A stretch of DNA of 64,000 bases from DATMQA01 sp035566895 (GTDB lineage Bacteria; Verrucomicrobiota; Verrucomicrobiia; Limisphaerales; UBA8199): positions 1 through 64,000 of the forward strand of contig DATMQA010000205.1 of the NCBI GenBank assembly GCA_035566895.1, written 5' to 3'. Every line of letters starts with the position of its first letter. Within the stretch, counting starts at the first letter, position 1. Shown piece by piece: positions 7,787-15,722 of the stretch. Under the pieces are notes generated by a model. It had not been told where the DNA came from and did not search any database. It worked only from the letters and a program-made list of their open reading frames with translations. Made by a program: the position numbers and the translations under genes.

Positions 7787-8313
7787 AGTGTGGCGCCGTA
7801 TTTGGTTTTAGCGTAATTTGCGCAGTCGATCATAAACTGCTGGGCTTGTGTCACGCAGTCGGATGGACTCAGAGTATTCTCTCCGGCAGTATTCGTCCAG
7901 TTGTCGTAATCCGCACGCAATCGGTGTTCGTAGAGAGTGGTGATCATAGTGGTCCATTTGGACAAATTCGGGAAATCGTCAGGCAACTCCGGTGCCTTAG
8001 TATGGTCATCACCGCGCAGGCTCACTTCTCCATATACTAAGTACCGAATGGCTTTGGATGCGTTGTAGGCGGCGTAGTAGCTACGCGAGTAAGCCGACCG
8101 AAAACACTTAGAGGCTTCAGCGGCGCGCGCCTCTGCCAAATGCTCTTTGGAGAGATTGAACCAGCAAACGGTCACTCCTCTCACCTTTTGGTCGTATGCC
8201 GCCTGATTATGCGCCAGGGCTAAACCGTGAAGGACCTTTCGAAAAGCCGCGTGGTTCTTCACTTCCTTCAGGAAGAGACGCTCGTCGGTCGGATTTGGCG
8301 GAATCGCTGGCAT
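7783..8313 (-). CDS. HEPN-like domain protein coupled to the ATPase
   Basis: The 176-residue all-helical protein carries text typical of HEPN-fold proteins: ASKCFRSAYSRSYYAAYNAS followed by KAIRYLV, then a C-terminal helix with EHRLRADYDNW. The RX4-6H ribonuclease motif of active HEPN toxins is not obvious, so it may be a non-catalytic HEPN or use other residues. Its stop overlaps the ATPase start by 4 bp (ATGA), so this is the first gene of a two-gene operon. Its family is recognised by pattern only. Confidence 0.6.
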   Translation of the reverse strand: MPAIPPNPTDERLFLKEVKNHAAFRKVLHGLALAHNQAAYDQKVRGVTVCWFNLSKEHLAEARAAEASKCFRSAYSRSYYAAYNASKAIRYLVYGEVSLRGDDHTKAPELPDDFPNLSKWTTMITTLYEHRLRADYDNWTNTAGENTLSPSDCVTQAQQFMIDCANYAKTKYGATL

Positions 8314-8690
8314 GAGATATCAGGCGGGCGAGTTACGCGAAATGGCCGAAGGCGCGGACGTGCGATACTCAGAACGGACCATAGAAGACGGTAGTTCGGT
8401 CCGCCTGTCGCGGATACCGGTAACCTTTCTGAAAGTTCCCACGCGCAAAACCATGCCTGAGCAGCAGAAAGGAATCCAGCGCCGAATTTGGAGCCGGGGC
8501 CTCATGGTCTCGTTCCCCTCCGGGTGCGCGCGCTTTCCGCGGTTTTTCGGTGATCGTTCGCTTGCTGCCCCGCGAACAACCACCTGGCTACCGCCTGTCA
8601 ACCCTTCGGGTATGGAATTATTCCCAGATTAGGTCTACACGGGCAGGTGGTTCAGTGCTCACGGAAACCACGGGACATTGGCGGGAATCT
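8314..8690. other. Intergenic region without a supported gene
   Basis: Short open frames exist on both strands, but none has family-like text. The stretch contains the region upstream of the HEPN-like operon, and no clear promoter elements were picked out. Confidence 0.4.
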
Positions 8691-9002
8691 TCATGCCGTT
8701 GCCACTATGGCCACCCGCTTCGAGCCTGCAGAGATGCCATCGGGAAGGAGGACGCGCCAACTCCGCTCACTCTGGTGCACGTGCAGGATTATGCTGGCCT
8801 TCCCGGGCGGATGATCAGCAGGCGAATCGAGCAGCAGAAAACCCGGTCCCAATTGGGCCACCGGGATGGAATGACCGTTGAGAATAAGATAGATCCTGAC
8901 GTCGGCGGAGTGGCCGCCTTGACCGATTGGCATTAATTCCATACGTGCCTCCCGGAACATTACGTTCTCTGGCCTTATACGCACCAGCGATTTCCGACGC
9001 AA
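8691..9002 (-). CDS. Small conserved-looking hypothetical protein
   Basis: The 103-residue product, or 83 residues from the internal methionine (MELMPIGQGG), reads like a folded beta-rich protein: DVRIYLILNGHSIPVAQLGP, then GFLLLDSPADHPPGKASIIL and VLLPDGISAGSKRVAI. I do not recognise a named family, but the alternating hydrophobic pattern and absence of repeats argue for a real gene. It lies alone between the HEPN/ATPase operon and the repeat block, on the same strand as the packaging genes. Confidence 0.5.
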   Translation of the reverse strand: MRRKSLVRIRPENVMFREARMELMPIGQGGHSADVRIYLILNGHSIPVAQLGPGFLLLDSPADHPPGKASIILHVHQSERSWRVLLPDGISAGSKRVAIVATA

Positions 9003-9052
9003 GCGATCGTCCGGACGCCTTGATGACGGGGTATACGTTTACGACATTCGGG

Positions 9053-9084
9053 CTTCTTAATAAAAAGTCGCTTCCACTAAGAAG
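9053..9084. repeat. CTTCTTAG hairpin, copy 3 (opposite orientation)
   Basis: The stretch CTTCTTAATAAAA...CCACTAAGAAG reads, on the minus strand, CTTCTTAGTGGAA...TATTAAGAAG. It matches the hairpins at 2787-2820 and 3918-3951. Confidence 0.7.
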
Positions 9085-9130
9085 CCAAGCGCGCGCATGT
9101 ACGGTAAATTTTCTTCATGATCAAATTTGG

Positions 9131-9662
9131 TCATCAATCGCCCGGCGTGGCCGCGCCGGCCTGGCCGCTCATGACGGCGGTTGCTGCCTTTTCAAGGTCC
9201 GGTGGTCGGTCGTTGGTGGGCGGTGGCGCGCTCCCTGGTCTGTGGCCCTGTGGTCCGTGGTCCTGTAGTGCTGTAACCGTGGTCTGTGGTCCCGTCCACG
9301 CCGTCCGTTGCACTAGATTGCACCAAATTGCACCAGATTGCACTAATTTCGCAGGCCCCCCTCTGGGTTCAGTCATCTTTAACCTGAGGACGGACCGTGT
9401 TCTTTGACATCTTAATTGCTTAAATCCGCGCGAAGCACCCGCGCCGTTCCGGTGTCCCTGCCCGGCACTCCCCAGCCGCGGCAGGGGCGCCGCGACGTAG
9501 CGCAGACTTTCAGTCTGCCGTATCGCGGATTTCCAAATCCGCTGCCCTCGCTACCGGGAGGCAGGTTCGGAATCTTGAAGGCGCCACCACCACCACGGCT
9601 GCCGACTGGAAGTCGGCGGTACAGCAGATTTGGAAATCTGCGCTACGAAATCTGCGCTACGG
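9131..9662. repeat. Composite repeat block, copy A
   Basis: An ordered set of elements is shared with 34855-35318. It runs CAATCGCCCGGCG, GGTCGTTGGTG, a GTGGTCC heptamer run (about 9233-9295), a TTGCACCAAA decamer run (about 9303-9352), TTTCGCAG with CCCCC, and TGTTCTTTGACATCT (from 9400). AAATCCGCGCGAAGCACCCG, CCCCAGCCGCGGCAGG and CGTAGCGCAGACTTTCAGTC come next. A hairpin cluster with GCAGATTTGGAAATCTGC (about 9624-9641) ends the block. It lies downstream of the 9798-11365 operon. No gene is seen in it. Confidence 0.85.
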
Positions 9663-9677
9663 CATGTCGGTTGCGGC

Positions 9678-9785
9678 GGAGCGCGGACATTCCTGTCCGC
9701 AGCAACTTCCGAGGGCGGGCGCGGCTCGGATTTACTGCCGCTCTCTCGCGCAACACATTGCTGCGGACAGGAATGTCCGCGCTCC
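9678..9785. repeat. Perfect 28-bp inverted repeat, possible small mobile element
   Basis: The left arm at 9678-9705 and the right arm at 9758-9785 are exact reverse complements with 52 bp between them. Each arm contains its own palindrome, GCGGACATTCCTGTCCGC. This is a REP-like doublet. It ends 12 bp before the stop codon of the 9798-10052 gene, so it may also act as that operon's terminator. Confidence 0.85.
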
Positions 9786-9797
9786 GGTCCCGCCGCC

Positions 9798-10052
9798 TCA
9801 ATTCGCGCTGGTGCGTTTTGCCATTTTGTTTTTCAACAAGGCCTGGATCTCCTGTGGGTGAGCGTCCATGTAGCGGAATACTCGTTTCAGGCAATCGACG
9901 AGCTCGCGTTCGTGGCCGGGTTCGATCGGATAGCCGGTAAACGGCACGGCGTCGGGAATAACGCCATCGGCGTATTTGCCGCGTAACTCCGCGTCTTCGC
10001 GGGTTATGCCGAGTTCGAGGTAGGCTTGCATCACTGCTTCACGTGCCGTCAT
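9798..10052 (-). CDS. Small unknown protein, second gene of the 9798-11365 operon
   Basis: The 84-residue protein begins MTAREAVMQAYLELGITRED and continues with VPFTGYPIEPGHERELVDCL and KRVFRYMDAHPQEIQALL. It looks helical and soluble. I do not recognise the family. A GGAG lies 8 bp before the ATG, and the start overlaps the upstream stop by 4 bp (ATGA), so it is coupled to the larger gene. The same frame stays open much further upstream but only as a shadow of the neighbour. Confidence 0.65.
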   Translation of the reverse strand: MTAREAVMQAYLELGITREDAELRGKYADGVIPDAVPFTGYPIEPGHERELVDCLKRVFRYMDAHPQEIQALLKNKMAKRTSAN

Positions 10053-11365
10053 AGGTTTTTCTCCATGTTTGATGTTTGATGTTTGATTTTCGATTTGAGA
10101 TTTGCGGTTTCCGATTTCGTCGGCCAAATGAGTTGGATGGCTATTTCGTGCCCGGCGGGCTTGCCGTTTCTGGCGGTGGCGCCTTTGGTCGTTTTGCGCA
10201 GGCCGAGGACGTTGGTGCAATAGGTGGCAAAGTCCTGTTCCCGTTCGCAGGGATAAGCCTTTGGTCGTTTGAGCGCGGGGCGGATGACGTTCAGCAGGTC
10301 CCGGTAAGTCCAATTGTAAGTTTTGACCAGCGGCCAGAGGGCGATGACCAGGGTATCCACAGCTTGGTAAGTCCAGAGCGGCCCCGAGGGATTCCCCACC
10401 CCTGGGTCGGTGGAGGGTGAGCCGGCGGCCATTGCTTTGCCGAGGGCAGCCCATTTGGGAGAATCCTTGAAATGTTCGGCGGCGTGGGAGAAGTCCCAGA
10501 GCCAGGCAGCCTGGGCGCGCGGATCGAGTTTCGCGATATGTCGCTGGGCGTTTCCGAGCGCGGCCAGGTGCCGCGTGTCGGGGTCGGGGTCGAAGCACCC
10601 CGGCGCAAGATGCCAGAGGCGGTGGGTTCGCATATGCACCGCGGCGTCCACCCAATCGCACCAGCGGATGATGGTGCGGCGGGCCAGTTCGTTAATCGCA
10701 ACTATCCTAGGGTCGATGATTTCCGGTTGGTCGGGGGTTATCGGTTGGTTGGTAGCGGTTGGTTGAGCATTGATGGTTTCTGGTTGCTTGGCGGGTTGCG
10801 GGTCGAGTGTGGGACTCCCGGCCGATTGGTTGGGAGTGGATGGTTGGAAGTTGATAGTTTCTGGTTCCTTGGAGCTGGCGGGTTGATTGATGGTTTCCGG
10901 CCTCGGAGCGGGGCTGCCCTTATCGCCGGCGGCGGCCGGAGTCAGAACCGGTTCGGGGAGTGCCTCAACGAGGGCCGCTGATTTCGGGCCCAGGTAATCG
11001 CCGGTGGCCTCGTGCTCGATGTTGAGGGCGACCCAGGCGCGCCGGAGCGAGTTGCCGTGGGAATTGTCGCTGGCGATGAACAGGAGCATTTGGCCGAACA
11101 GGCAATAACACATCGTGGGCAACTGGAGTTTGAACGTCTCGTTGAAGCGCCGCCAGGCTTCGCCGGATTGGAGCGCGCGTTCCTTGGGGTTTTTCTTCTC
11201 GGCGTATTCGGTGGCGGCGTGAATGACCACGTCCCCCAGCCAGTTCTGGAGCATGAAGGCGACGAGGTAAAACGGGTCTTTCTCCTGCAGGCAAAGGGCA
11301 GCGGCATTGTCGACGTTCAACAGCAATGGGAGTTGCGGCGCGGTGGCAGACTTGTCCAATTTCAT
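10049..11365 (-). CDS. Unknown accessory protein, paralogue of 35466-36503
   Basis: I do not recognise the family, but the gene recurs at 35466-36503. Conserved blocks are FYL.AF..Q.WLGD, EYA...P..R..Q.G.AWR.F, CDWVDA.V......LW followed by P.CFDPDP..R.LA, and near the end LW.(L/V)(L/V)K..NWTY and LGLRKT..G.T.RN..P.GHE. The 438 residues include a Pro/Thr/Gln-rich linker (PETINQP, PETINAQP units, about residues 150-225) encoded by heptamer-like DNA, and a heptamer-derived tail (KSKIKHQTSN). There is no signal peptide or membrane segment. It is translationally coupled to a small gene and followed by the long repeat block. Confidence 0.65.
   Translation of the reverse strand: MKLDKSATAPQLPLLLNVDNAAALCLQEKDPFYLVAFMLQNWLGDVVIHAATEYAEKKNPKERALQSGEAWRRFNETFKLQLPTMCYCLFGQMLLFIASDNSHGNSLRRAWVALNIEHEATGDYLGPKSAALVEALPEPVLTPAAAGDKGSPAPRPETINQPASSKEPETINFQPSTPNQSAGSPTLDPQPAKQPETINAQPTATNQPITPDQPEIIDPRIVAINELARRTIIRWCDWVDAAVHMRTHRLWHLAPGCFDPDPDTRHLAALGNAQRHIAKLDPRAQAAWLWDFSHAAEHFKDSPKWAALGKAMAAGSPSTDPGVGNPSGPLWTYQAVDTLVIALWPLVKTYNWTYRDLLNVIRPALKRPKAYPCEREQDFATYCTNVLGLRKTTKGATARNGKPAGHEIAIQLIWPTKSETANLKSKIKHQTSNMEKNL
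10061..10128. repeat. Heptamer array at the 3' end of the unknown gene
   Basis: Units TTTGATG, TTTGATT, TTCGATT, TGAGATT and TCCGATT repeat with a 7-bp period. In the minus-strand frame they encode the end of the 10049-11365 product. Confidence 0.8.
10715..10905. repeat. GGTT-rich heptamer-like array encoding a linker
   Basis: Text such as ATCGGTT GGTTGGT AGCGGTT and GGTTTCT GGTTGCT has a loose 7-bp period. It encodes the PETINQP-type linker between the two conserved halves of the 10049-11365 product. Confidence 0.6.
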
Positions 11366-11680
11366 GGATTTTTGACAGCATAAGCCATTCCATATTTTAA
11401 GCTGCGATTGGCCGCAAATGGCTAATGGCGGGGATTTACGCGGCTGCGTCTGGCATTGTGATCACGGGTCAATCCGGTTAAATCTTTTGGCGAATCGAAT
11501 CAGAAGTATGAAACCTGCGGCCAATCCGCGTTACGATGCCTTTCTTGTCGAGTTGCGACGTATAAAGGCGCCCGCTTTCAAAATGGAAAGGACTCCTTTG
11601 AATCATAAGGCGGAATTGTGCGCGTGCATAAGGTCAAAAAAACCGTGTCATCAGGCCCAGAGCGGTGTAATATGGATCTC
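11366..11680. other. Intergenic boundary between accessory and chromosomal genes
   Basis: This divergent spacer carries the start regions of the unknown operon (minus) and the isomerase-like gene (plus). No convincing gene or named element is seen. Confidence 0.4.
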
Positions 11681-12568
11681 ATGAAACGTGATATGTCCCG
11701 CCGAACAGCTCTGCGCAAAGTCACAGGCGGCACGGTTGCCCTGGCAGCCGCTGCCAACTTATCCCAACGTTTGCAGGCGGCCGATAGCGCCGCCGGCCCC
11801 AAACTCAAGTGCCGCATTAACCACTCGGTTTGCAAATGGTGCTACGATAAAATTCCGCTCGACGAGTTTTGCGCCGCCGGCAAACAAATCGGGTTGCAAT
11901 CCGTCGAACTGCTGGAAGTGAAAGATTTCCCCACGCTCAAGCAGCACGACCTGGTGTGCGCGATGGTCAGCGGCGTACCCGGGGGAATCACCAGCGGGCT
12001 CAACCGGGTGGAAAATCACGACAAGATCGTTGAATTCTTTGAGAAGACGGCTCCGGTCGTGGCCGAACATGGCTATCCCAACATCATTTGTTTTTCCGGC
12101 AATCGCAAAGGCATGTCCGACGAGCAAGGGCTGGAGAATTGCGCCATCGGTCTCAAGCGCATTGCGCCCATTGCCGAGAAGCACAAGGTCACCGTCTGCA
12201 TGGAATTGCTCAACAGCAAGCATAACCATCCCGATTACATGTGCGACCATACGCCGTGGGGTGTGGAACTGGTCAAACGCGTCGGTTCGGAGCGGTTCAA
12301 ACTGCTCTATGACATTTACCACATGCAGATCATGGAGGGCGATATGATCGCGACGATTCGCGAGCATCACGACTTGATTGCCCACTACCATACCGGGGGT
12401 GTGCCGGGCCGCGCCGAGATCGACGAGACCCAGGAGATCAATTACCCGGCGGTGATCAAGGCGATCATAGAAACCGGGTTCAAGGGTTTTGTCGCCCAGG
12501 AATTTATTCCCAAACGCCCGGATGCGCTGGCCTCGCTCAAGCAGGGCGTGCAGATTTGCGACGTGTAG
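11681..12568 (+). CDS. Tat-exported hydroxypyruvate isomerase-like TIM-barrel protein
   Basis: The family interconverts hydroxypyruvate and tartronate semialdehyde or acts on related sugars, using a metal in an AP-endonuclease-2-type TIM barrel. The start at 11681 (MKRDMSRRTALRK) gives a twin-arginine signal ending near LQAADSA; ATG 11672 adds only three residues. Metal-ligand-like residues are visible: CMELLNS, LLYDIYHMQIMEGD, HYHTGGVPGR and FVAQEFIP. The length of 295 residues is normal for the family plus signal. It stands alone. The exact substrate in the periplasm is unknown. Confidence 0.8.
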   Translation: MKRDMSRRTALRKVTGGTVALAAAANLSQRLQAADSAAGPKLKCRINHSVCKWCYDKIPLDEFCAAGKQIGLQSVELLEVKDFPTLKQHDLVCAMVSGVPGGITSGLNRVENHDKIVEFFEKTAPVVAEHGYPNIICFSGNRKGMSDEQGLENCAIGLKRIAPIAEKHKVTVCMELLNSKHNHPDYMCDHTPWGVELVKRVGSERFKLLYDIYHMQIMEGDMIATIREHHDLIAHYHTGGVPGRAEIDETQEINYPAVIKAIIETGFKGFVAQEFIPKRPDALASLKQGVQICDV

Positions 12569-12611
12569 AGAGGGGGCTTGATGGGGTTCAACTCCTGAAT
12601 TAGGCTACGGC

Positions 12612-12833
12612 ATGATTAGGGAAAAAATCCCTGAGCTGAAGAGCCTCTCGCCCGAAGAGAAACTCATTCTGGTGGGAGAACTTTGGGAGGAACTGGCGGC
12701 GCATCCGGAGACGTTGGCGCCGCGAGAGGAGCACGTCACGATTCTGAAGGAGCGGCTCGACCATTACCGGCACCACCCAGAGGATGTAGTTGCCTGGGAC
12801 GAGGTTAAGGCCCGCATCCTCGGGCCTCGATGA
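12612..12833 (+). CDS. Antitoxin of a ParE/RelE-type module (addiction module family)
   Basis: This 73-residue acidic protein has the short LSPEEKLILVGELWEELAA core of the addiction-module antitoxin family (PF09720-like). Its C-terminus (DEVKARILGPR) is typical of the toxin-binding tail. The toxin gene overlaps it by 4 bp. The pair probably represses its own promoter in the 43-bp gap after the isomerase-like gene. Confidence 0.8.
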   Translation: MIREKIPELKSLSPEEKLILVGELWEELAAHPETLAPREEHVTILKERLDHYRHHPEDVVAWDEVKARILGPR

Positions 12834-13135
12834 GCCTGCCCGTGGAGCTCCTGACTGGCGCCGACGCGGACCTCCAGGAGGCTTTCAATCGTTTTGAGGA
12901 CTATCACGAGGGGTTGGGGGTGGAATTCATGCTGGTTGTGGATGCCTATCTGACGCGCATCGCAACGTTCCCACAAATGGCGCCGATTTACGTCGAGGCG
13001 GTTAGGCGGCAGGTGATGCAACGGTTTCCGTATGGAATTTTCTACGAACATCATCCGACTCGGATTCTGGTGGCCGCCATCCTCGATTTGAGGCAGGATC
13101 CTGAACAGATTCGCAAAAGATTGCGTTCACCATAG
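12830..13135 (+). CDS. RelE/ParE-family toxin
   Basis: The 101-residue protein shows the RelE/ParE fold text: EAFNRFEDYHEGLGVEF, FPQMAPIYVEAVRRQVMQRF, PYGIFYEHHPTRILVAAILD. Family members are ribosome-dependent mRNA cutters (RelE) or gyrase poisons (ParE); the sequence alone does not decide between them. It is coupled by a 4-bp overlap to the antitoxin. The mtnA gene starts 9 bp later. Confidence 0.85.
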   Translation: MSLPVELLTGADADLQEAFNRFEDYHEGLGVEFMLVVDAYLTRIATFPQMAPIYVEAVRRQVMQRFPYGIFYEHHPTRILVAAILDLRQDPEQIRKRLRSP

Positions 13136-13144
13136 AACAGACGC

Positions 13145-14239
13145 ATGCCTAAAAGCCGTAAGCCTTCGGTCCCCCGTTCACTCTGGCTGGCGCGTGACGG
13201 CTGGTCGGTTGAAATCATCGATCAAACGAGGCTTCCGCACGAAATGGCCATGGTGCGCTTGCGCACGGTCGAGGATGTGGCCCAAGCCATTTCGACCATG
13301 CAGGTGCGGGGCGCCCCGCTGATTGGCGTCACCGCTGCCTACGGCATGGCCCTGGCGATGCGCACCGACCCCGGTAACGCCGGTCTTAAGGGCGCCTACG
13401 CGCGCCTCATCAAAACCCGGCCGACGGCGATTAACCTGCGCTGGGCCCTCGACCAAATGCGCGCCCGGCTGCGGCCCCTGGCACCCGCCGAACGCCGCGC
13501 CGCCGCCTATGGCCGCGCGGCCGAATTGGCCGACCAGGATGTCGCGCTCAACCGCACCCTGGGCGAGCACGGCTTGGCGCTGCTACGCGCGGCGCTCAAG
13601 AAGAAGAAACGCGGCGAACCGCTGCAGATTATGACCCATTGCAACGCGGGCCGCCTGGCGACGGTTGGCTGGGGGACAGTCACCGCCCCGATCTACCTGG
13701 CGCACAGTCACGGGTTGCCCGTCCATGTTTGGGTCAGCGAGACTCGGCCCCGCAATCAAGGGGCGGCCCTCACCGCCTGGGAACTGGGCGAACGCGGCGT
13801 GCCCCTCACCGTGATTTCCGACAACGCGGCCGGACACCTGCTCCAGCGCGGCCTGGTGGATTTGGTCATCGTCGGGGCTGATCGCGTCACTGCGCGTGGC
13901 GATGTCGCCAACAAGATCGGCACTTATATGAAAGCGCTGGCCGCCAAAGCCCATGGCGTCCCTTTTTATGTGGCTTTCCCGGAAAGCACGGTGGATTGGA
14001 CCATCAAGGACGGCGTGAAGGAAATTCCGATCGAACAAAGGAATGCCCGCGAGGTGACTCACTTCACCGGGGCGATGGGCAAGAGCAAAGTGGGCGAAGT
14101 CCGTCTCACACCGGAAGGGGCCTGCGCCCGCAATGATGCCTTCGATGTCACCCCGGCCCGGCTCATTACGGGTTTTATCACCGAGCGGGGCGTTAGCCGG
14201 CCTTCCGCACTGAAGCGCCTGTTTCGCCGGGGCCGGTGA
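13145..14239 (+). CDS. mtnA: S-methyl-5-thioribose-1-phosphate isomerase
   Basis: MtnA converts methylthioribose-1-phosphate to methylthioribulose-1-phosphate in methionine salvage. The 364-residue protein has the hallmarks: MQVRGAPLIGVTAAYG, the catalytic-Cys motif THCNAGRLAT near residue 165, the catalytic Asp in IVGADRVTARGDVANKIGTY near 245, and PFYVAFPESTVDW. It lies 9 bp after the toxin gene, so the two may be co-transcribed, though a functional link is unlikely. No other methionine-salvage gene is present in the window. Confidence 0.93.
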   Translation: MPKSRKPSVPRSLWLARDGWSVEIIDQTRLPHEMAMVRLRTVEDVAQAISTMQVRGAPLIGVTAAYGMALAMRTDPGNAGLKGAYARLIKTRPTAINLRWALDQMRARLRPLAPAERRAAAYGRAAELADQDVALNRTLGEHGLALLRAALKKKKRGEPLQIMTHCNAGRLATVGWGTVTAPIYLAHSHGLPVHVWVSETRPRNQGAALTAWELGERGVPLTVISDNAAGHLLQRGLVDLVIVGADRVTARGDVANKIGTYMKALAAKAHGVPFYVAFPESTVDWTIKDGVKEIPIEQRNAREVTHFTGAMGKSKVGEVRLTPEGACARNDAFDVTPARLITGFITERGVSRPSALKRLFRRGR

Positions 14240-14247
14240 CCGCCCCT

Positions 14248-15273
14248 TCATTCGAGCACCTGCTCCACCGGGCGGTTCGGAGCAAGCTGGTGGGCCGCGA
14301 GCCATTCGGGATTGAATAACCTCGAGGCATACTTATGCCCGGAATCGCACAGCATCGTGACAATCGTCTGACCCGGGCCGCGGTCCTTCGCAACGCGAAC
14401 CGCCCCGGCCAGATTGATGCCGGAAGATAATCCCAGGAAGAGACCCTCCTCGCGCAACAGTTGATAAATGATTGTCAGCGCGCTCTGATCATCGATGCGA
14501 TACGCCTTGTCCACGACGGTGCCCTCGAGGTTCTTGGTGACGCGTGTCTGGCCGATGCCTTCGGCGTGAGAATCGCCGTCCTTGATATTGGTATGGCCGT
14601 GGGTGAACCACGACCACATGGCCGCCCCGTACGGGTCCGGACAAATCACCGCGACTTGCGGATTGCGTTCTTTGAGGAATTGCGCGGTGCCCGCCAGTGT
14701 GCCGCCAGTGCCGACGGCGGAAACGAACGCCGTGACCTGGCCGCCGGTCTGTTCCCAAATCTCCGGGCCGGTAGTGCGGTAATGAGCCAGGCGATTGGCC
14801 GTATTATCGAACTGATTCGCCCAGAACCAGCCGCGCTCCTGCGCCAACCGCTGCGCCACGCGATTGTAGTTTCCAGGATCGCTGTAGGGCTTCTCCGGCA
14901 CCGCCATGACTTCGGCACCGAGGGTGCGGAGCAGCGACAGCTTCTCCGGCGACTGGGTCTCCGGGATCACAATGACCGTGCGGTAACCCCGAGCGTGACC
15001 GAGGACGGTGAGACCGATGCCGGTATTGCCGGCGGTGCCTTCCACAATCGTGCCGCCGGGAGGCAATGCACCGCTGGCCTCGGCCTCCGTAATGATGCCC
15101 AGCGCGGCGCGGTCTTTCACTGAGCCGCCGGGATTCATGAATTCCGCCTTGCCGAGGATTTCGCAGCCGGTCAACTCCGAGAGCCGGCGCAGCCGAAGCA
15201 GCGGCGTCTTGCCGACGTGCGCGGCAATGCCGTGGTACTTCGAGGAGGCGGAAACGGTTTGCGGGTGGTCCAT
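14248..15273 (-). CDS. Cysteine synthase (O-acetylserine sulfhydrylase family)
   Basis: This fold-II PLP enzyme makes cysteine from O-acetylserine and sulfide. The PLP lysine is in MNPGGSVKDRAALGII, the substrate loop is EGTAGNTGIGL, and the phosphate loop is SAVGTGGTLAGTAQ. The start MDHPQTVSASSKYHG at 15273 gives about 341 residues, near the family norm. An in-frame start at 15453 would add residues derived from a transposase-like remnant and is rejected. It converges with mtnA with an 8-bp gap. The WSWFTHGHTNIKDGDSHAEG insert before the C-terminal part fits Cys synthases of the longer type. Confidence 0.88.
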   Translation of the reverse strand: MDHPQTVSASSKYHGIAAHVGKTPLLRLRRLSELTGCEILGKAEFMNPGGSVKDRAALGIITEAEASGALPPGGTIVEGTAGNTGIGLTVLGHARGYRTVIVIPETQSPEKLSLLRTLGAEVMAVPEKPYSDPGNYNRVAQRLAQERGWFWANQFDNTANRLAHYRTTGPEIWEQTGGQVTAFVSAVGTGGTLAGTAQFLKERNPQVAVICPDPYGAAMWSWFTHGHTNIKDGDSHAEGIGQTRVTKNLEGTVVDKAYRIDDQSALTIIYQLLREEGLFLGLSSGINLAGAVRVAKDRGPGQTIVTMLCDSGHKYASRLFNPEWLAAHQLAPNRPVEQVLE

Positions 15274-15379
15274 GGGAGAAAGAATAGCAGAACCGGACGG
15301 AGAAACAAACCGGGATGGTGACACAGTGGAGGCGGGCTGGCGCTCCTGTGGTCTTGTCGAGATGCACCCCTGAAAGGGA

Positions 15380-15453
15380 GCTTCAGCGCACAGGGGAGCG
15401 GGCAGATCAACCATGGCGTGGACGTGCTCGGGATTTACGTAATTGAGCTTCAT
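15380..15453 (-). pseudogene. Possible remnant of a Y1 (REP-associated) transposase
   Basis: The minus-strand text LNYVNPEHVHAMVDLPAPL resembles the HUH-motif region of IS200-like/REP-associated transposases (NPEHVHALIDLPT). No further matching sequence continues on either side. If correct, this is a fragment of the enzyme class that mobilises REP hairpins like those in this window. Confidence 0.4.
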
Positions 15454-15498
15454 GCAAACCCTCTTCAGCCGCGTGCAGCAAGTGCGAAATCAGGGGCA

Positions 15499-15559
15499 AA
15501 ACCGTTAAAACGGTTTCCCGCTCCTTCCCCGGACGCCACACCCCGCTGAAGCGGGGTGT
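15499..15559. repeat. Two short hairpins
   Basis: AAACCGTTAAAACGGTTT lies at 15499-15516, and a perfect palindromic hairpin with arms ACACCCCGC and GCGGGGTGT lies at 15538-15559. Both occur in the spacer between the cysteine synthase and the oxidoreductase, and look like dispersed REP-type elements. Confidence 0.7.
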
Positions 15560-15722
15560 TAATGAGATGCGGATCCCCACTCCTTCGTCGTGGGGGGAGG
15601 GGACCCACAGGCCGAACTCCGGCTAACCGGCAGGGTGGTGGTAGTATCACGGTCCGCCCACAAACCAACGTTCCGGCGTTCGGGGCTTGCCTTTGGACGG
15701 ACTTTCGCCTAAATGGAAAAGC

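Noticed and set aside
8320..8632. Small genes on either strand upstream of the HEPN-like gene
   Set aside because: Overlapping open frames on both strands have no family-like text and no ribosome binding site.
10053..10661. Upstream extension of the 9798-10052 gene in the same frame
   Set aside because: The extension is an out-of-frame reading of the 10049-11365 gene. The ATG at 10052 has a good ribosome binding site and a 4-bp overlap.
11418..11684. A small plus-strand gene before the isomerase-like gene
   Set aside because: The text has no family resemblance, and it overlaps the likely promoter region of 11681.
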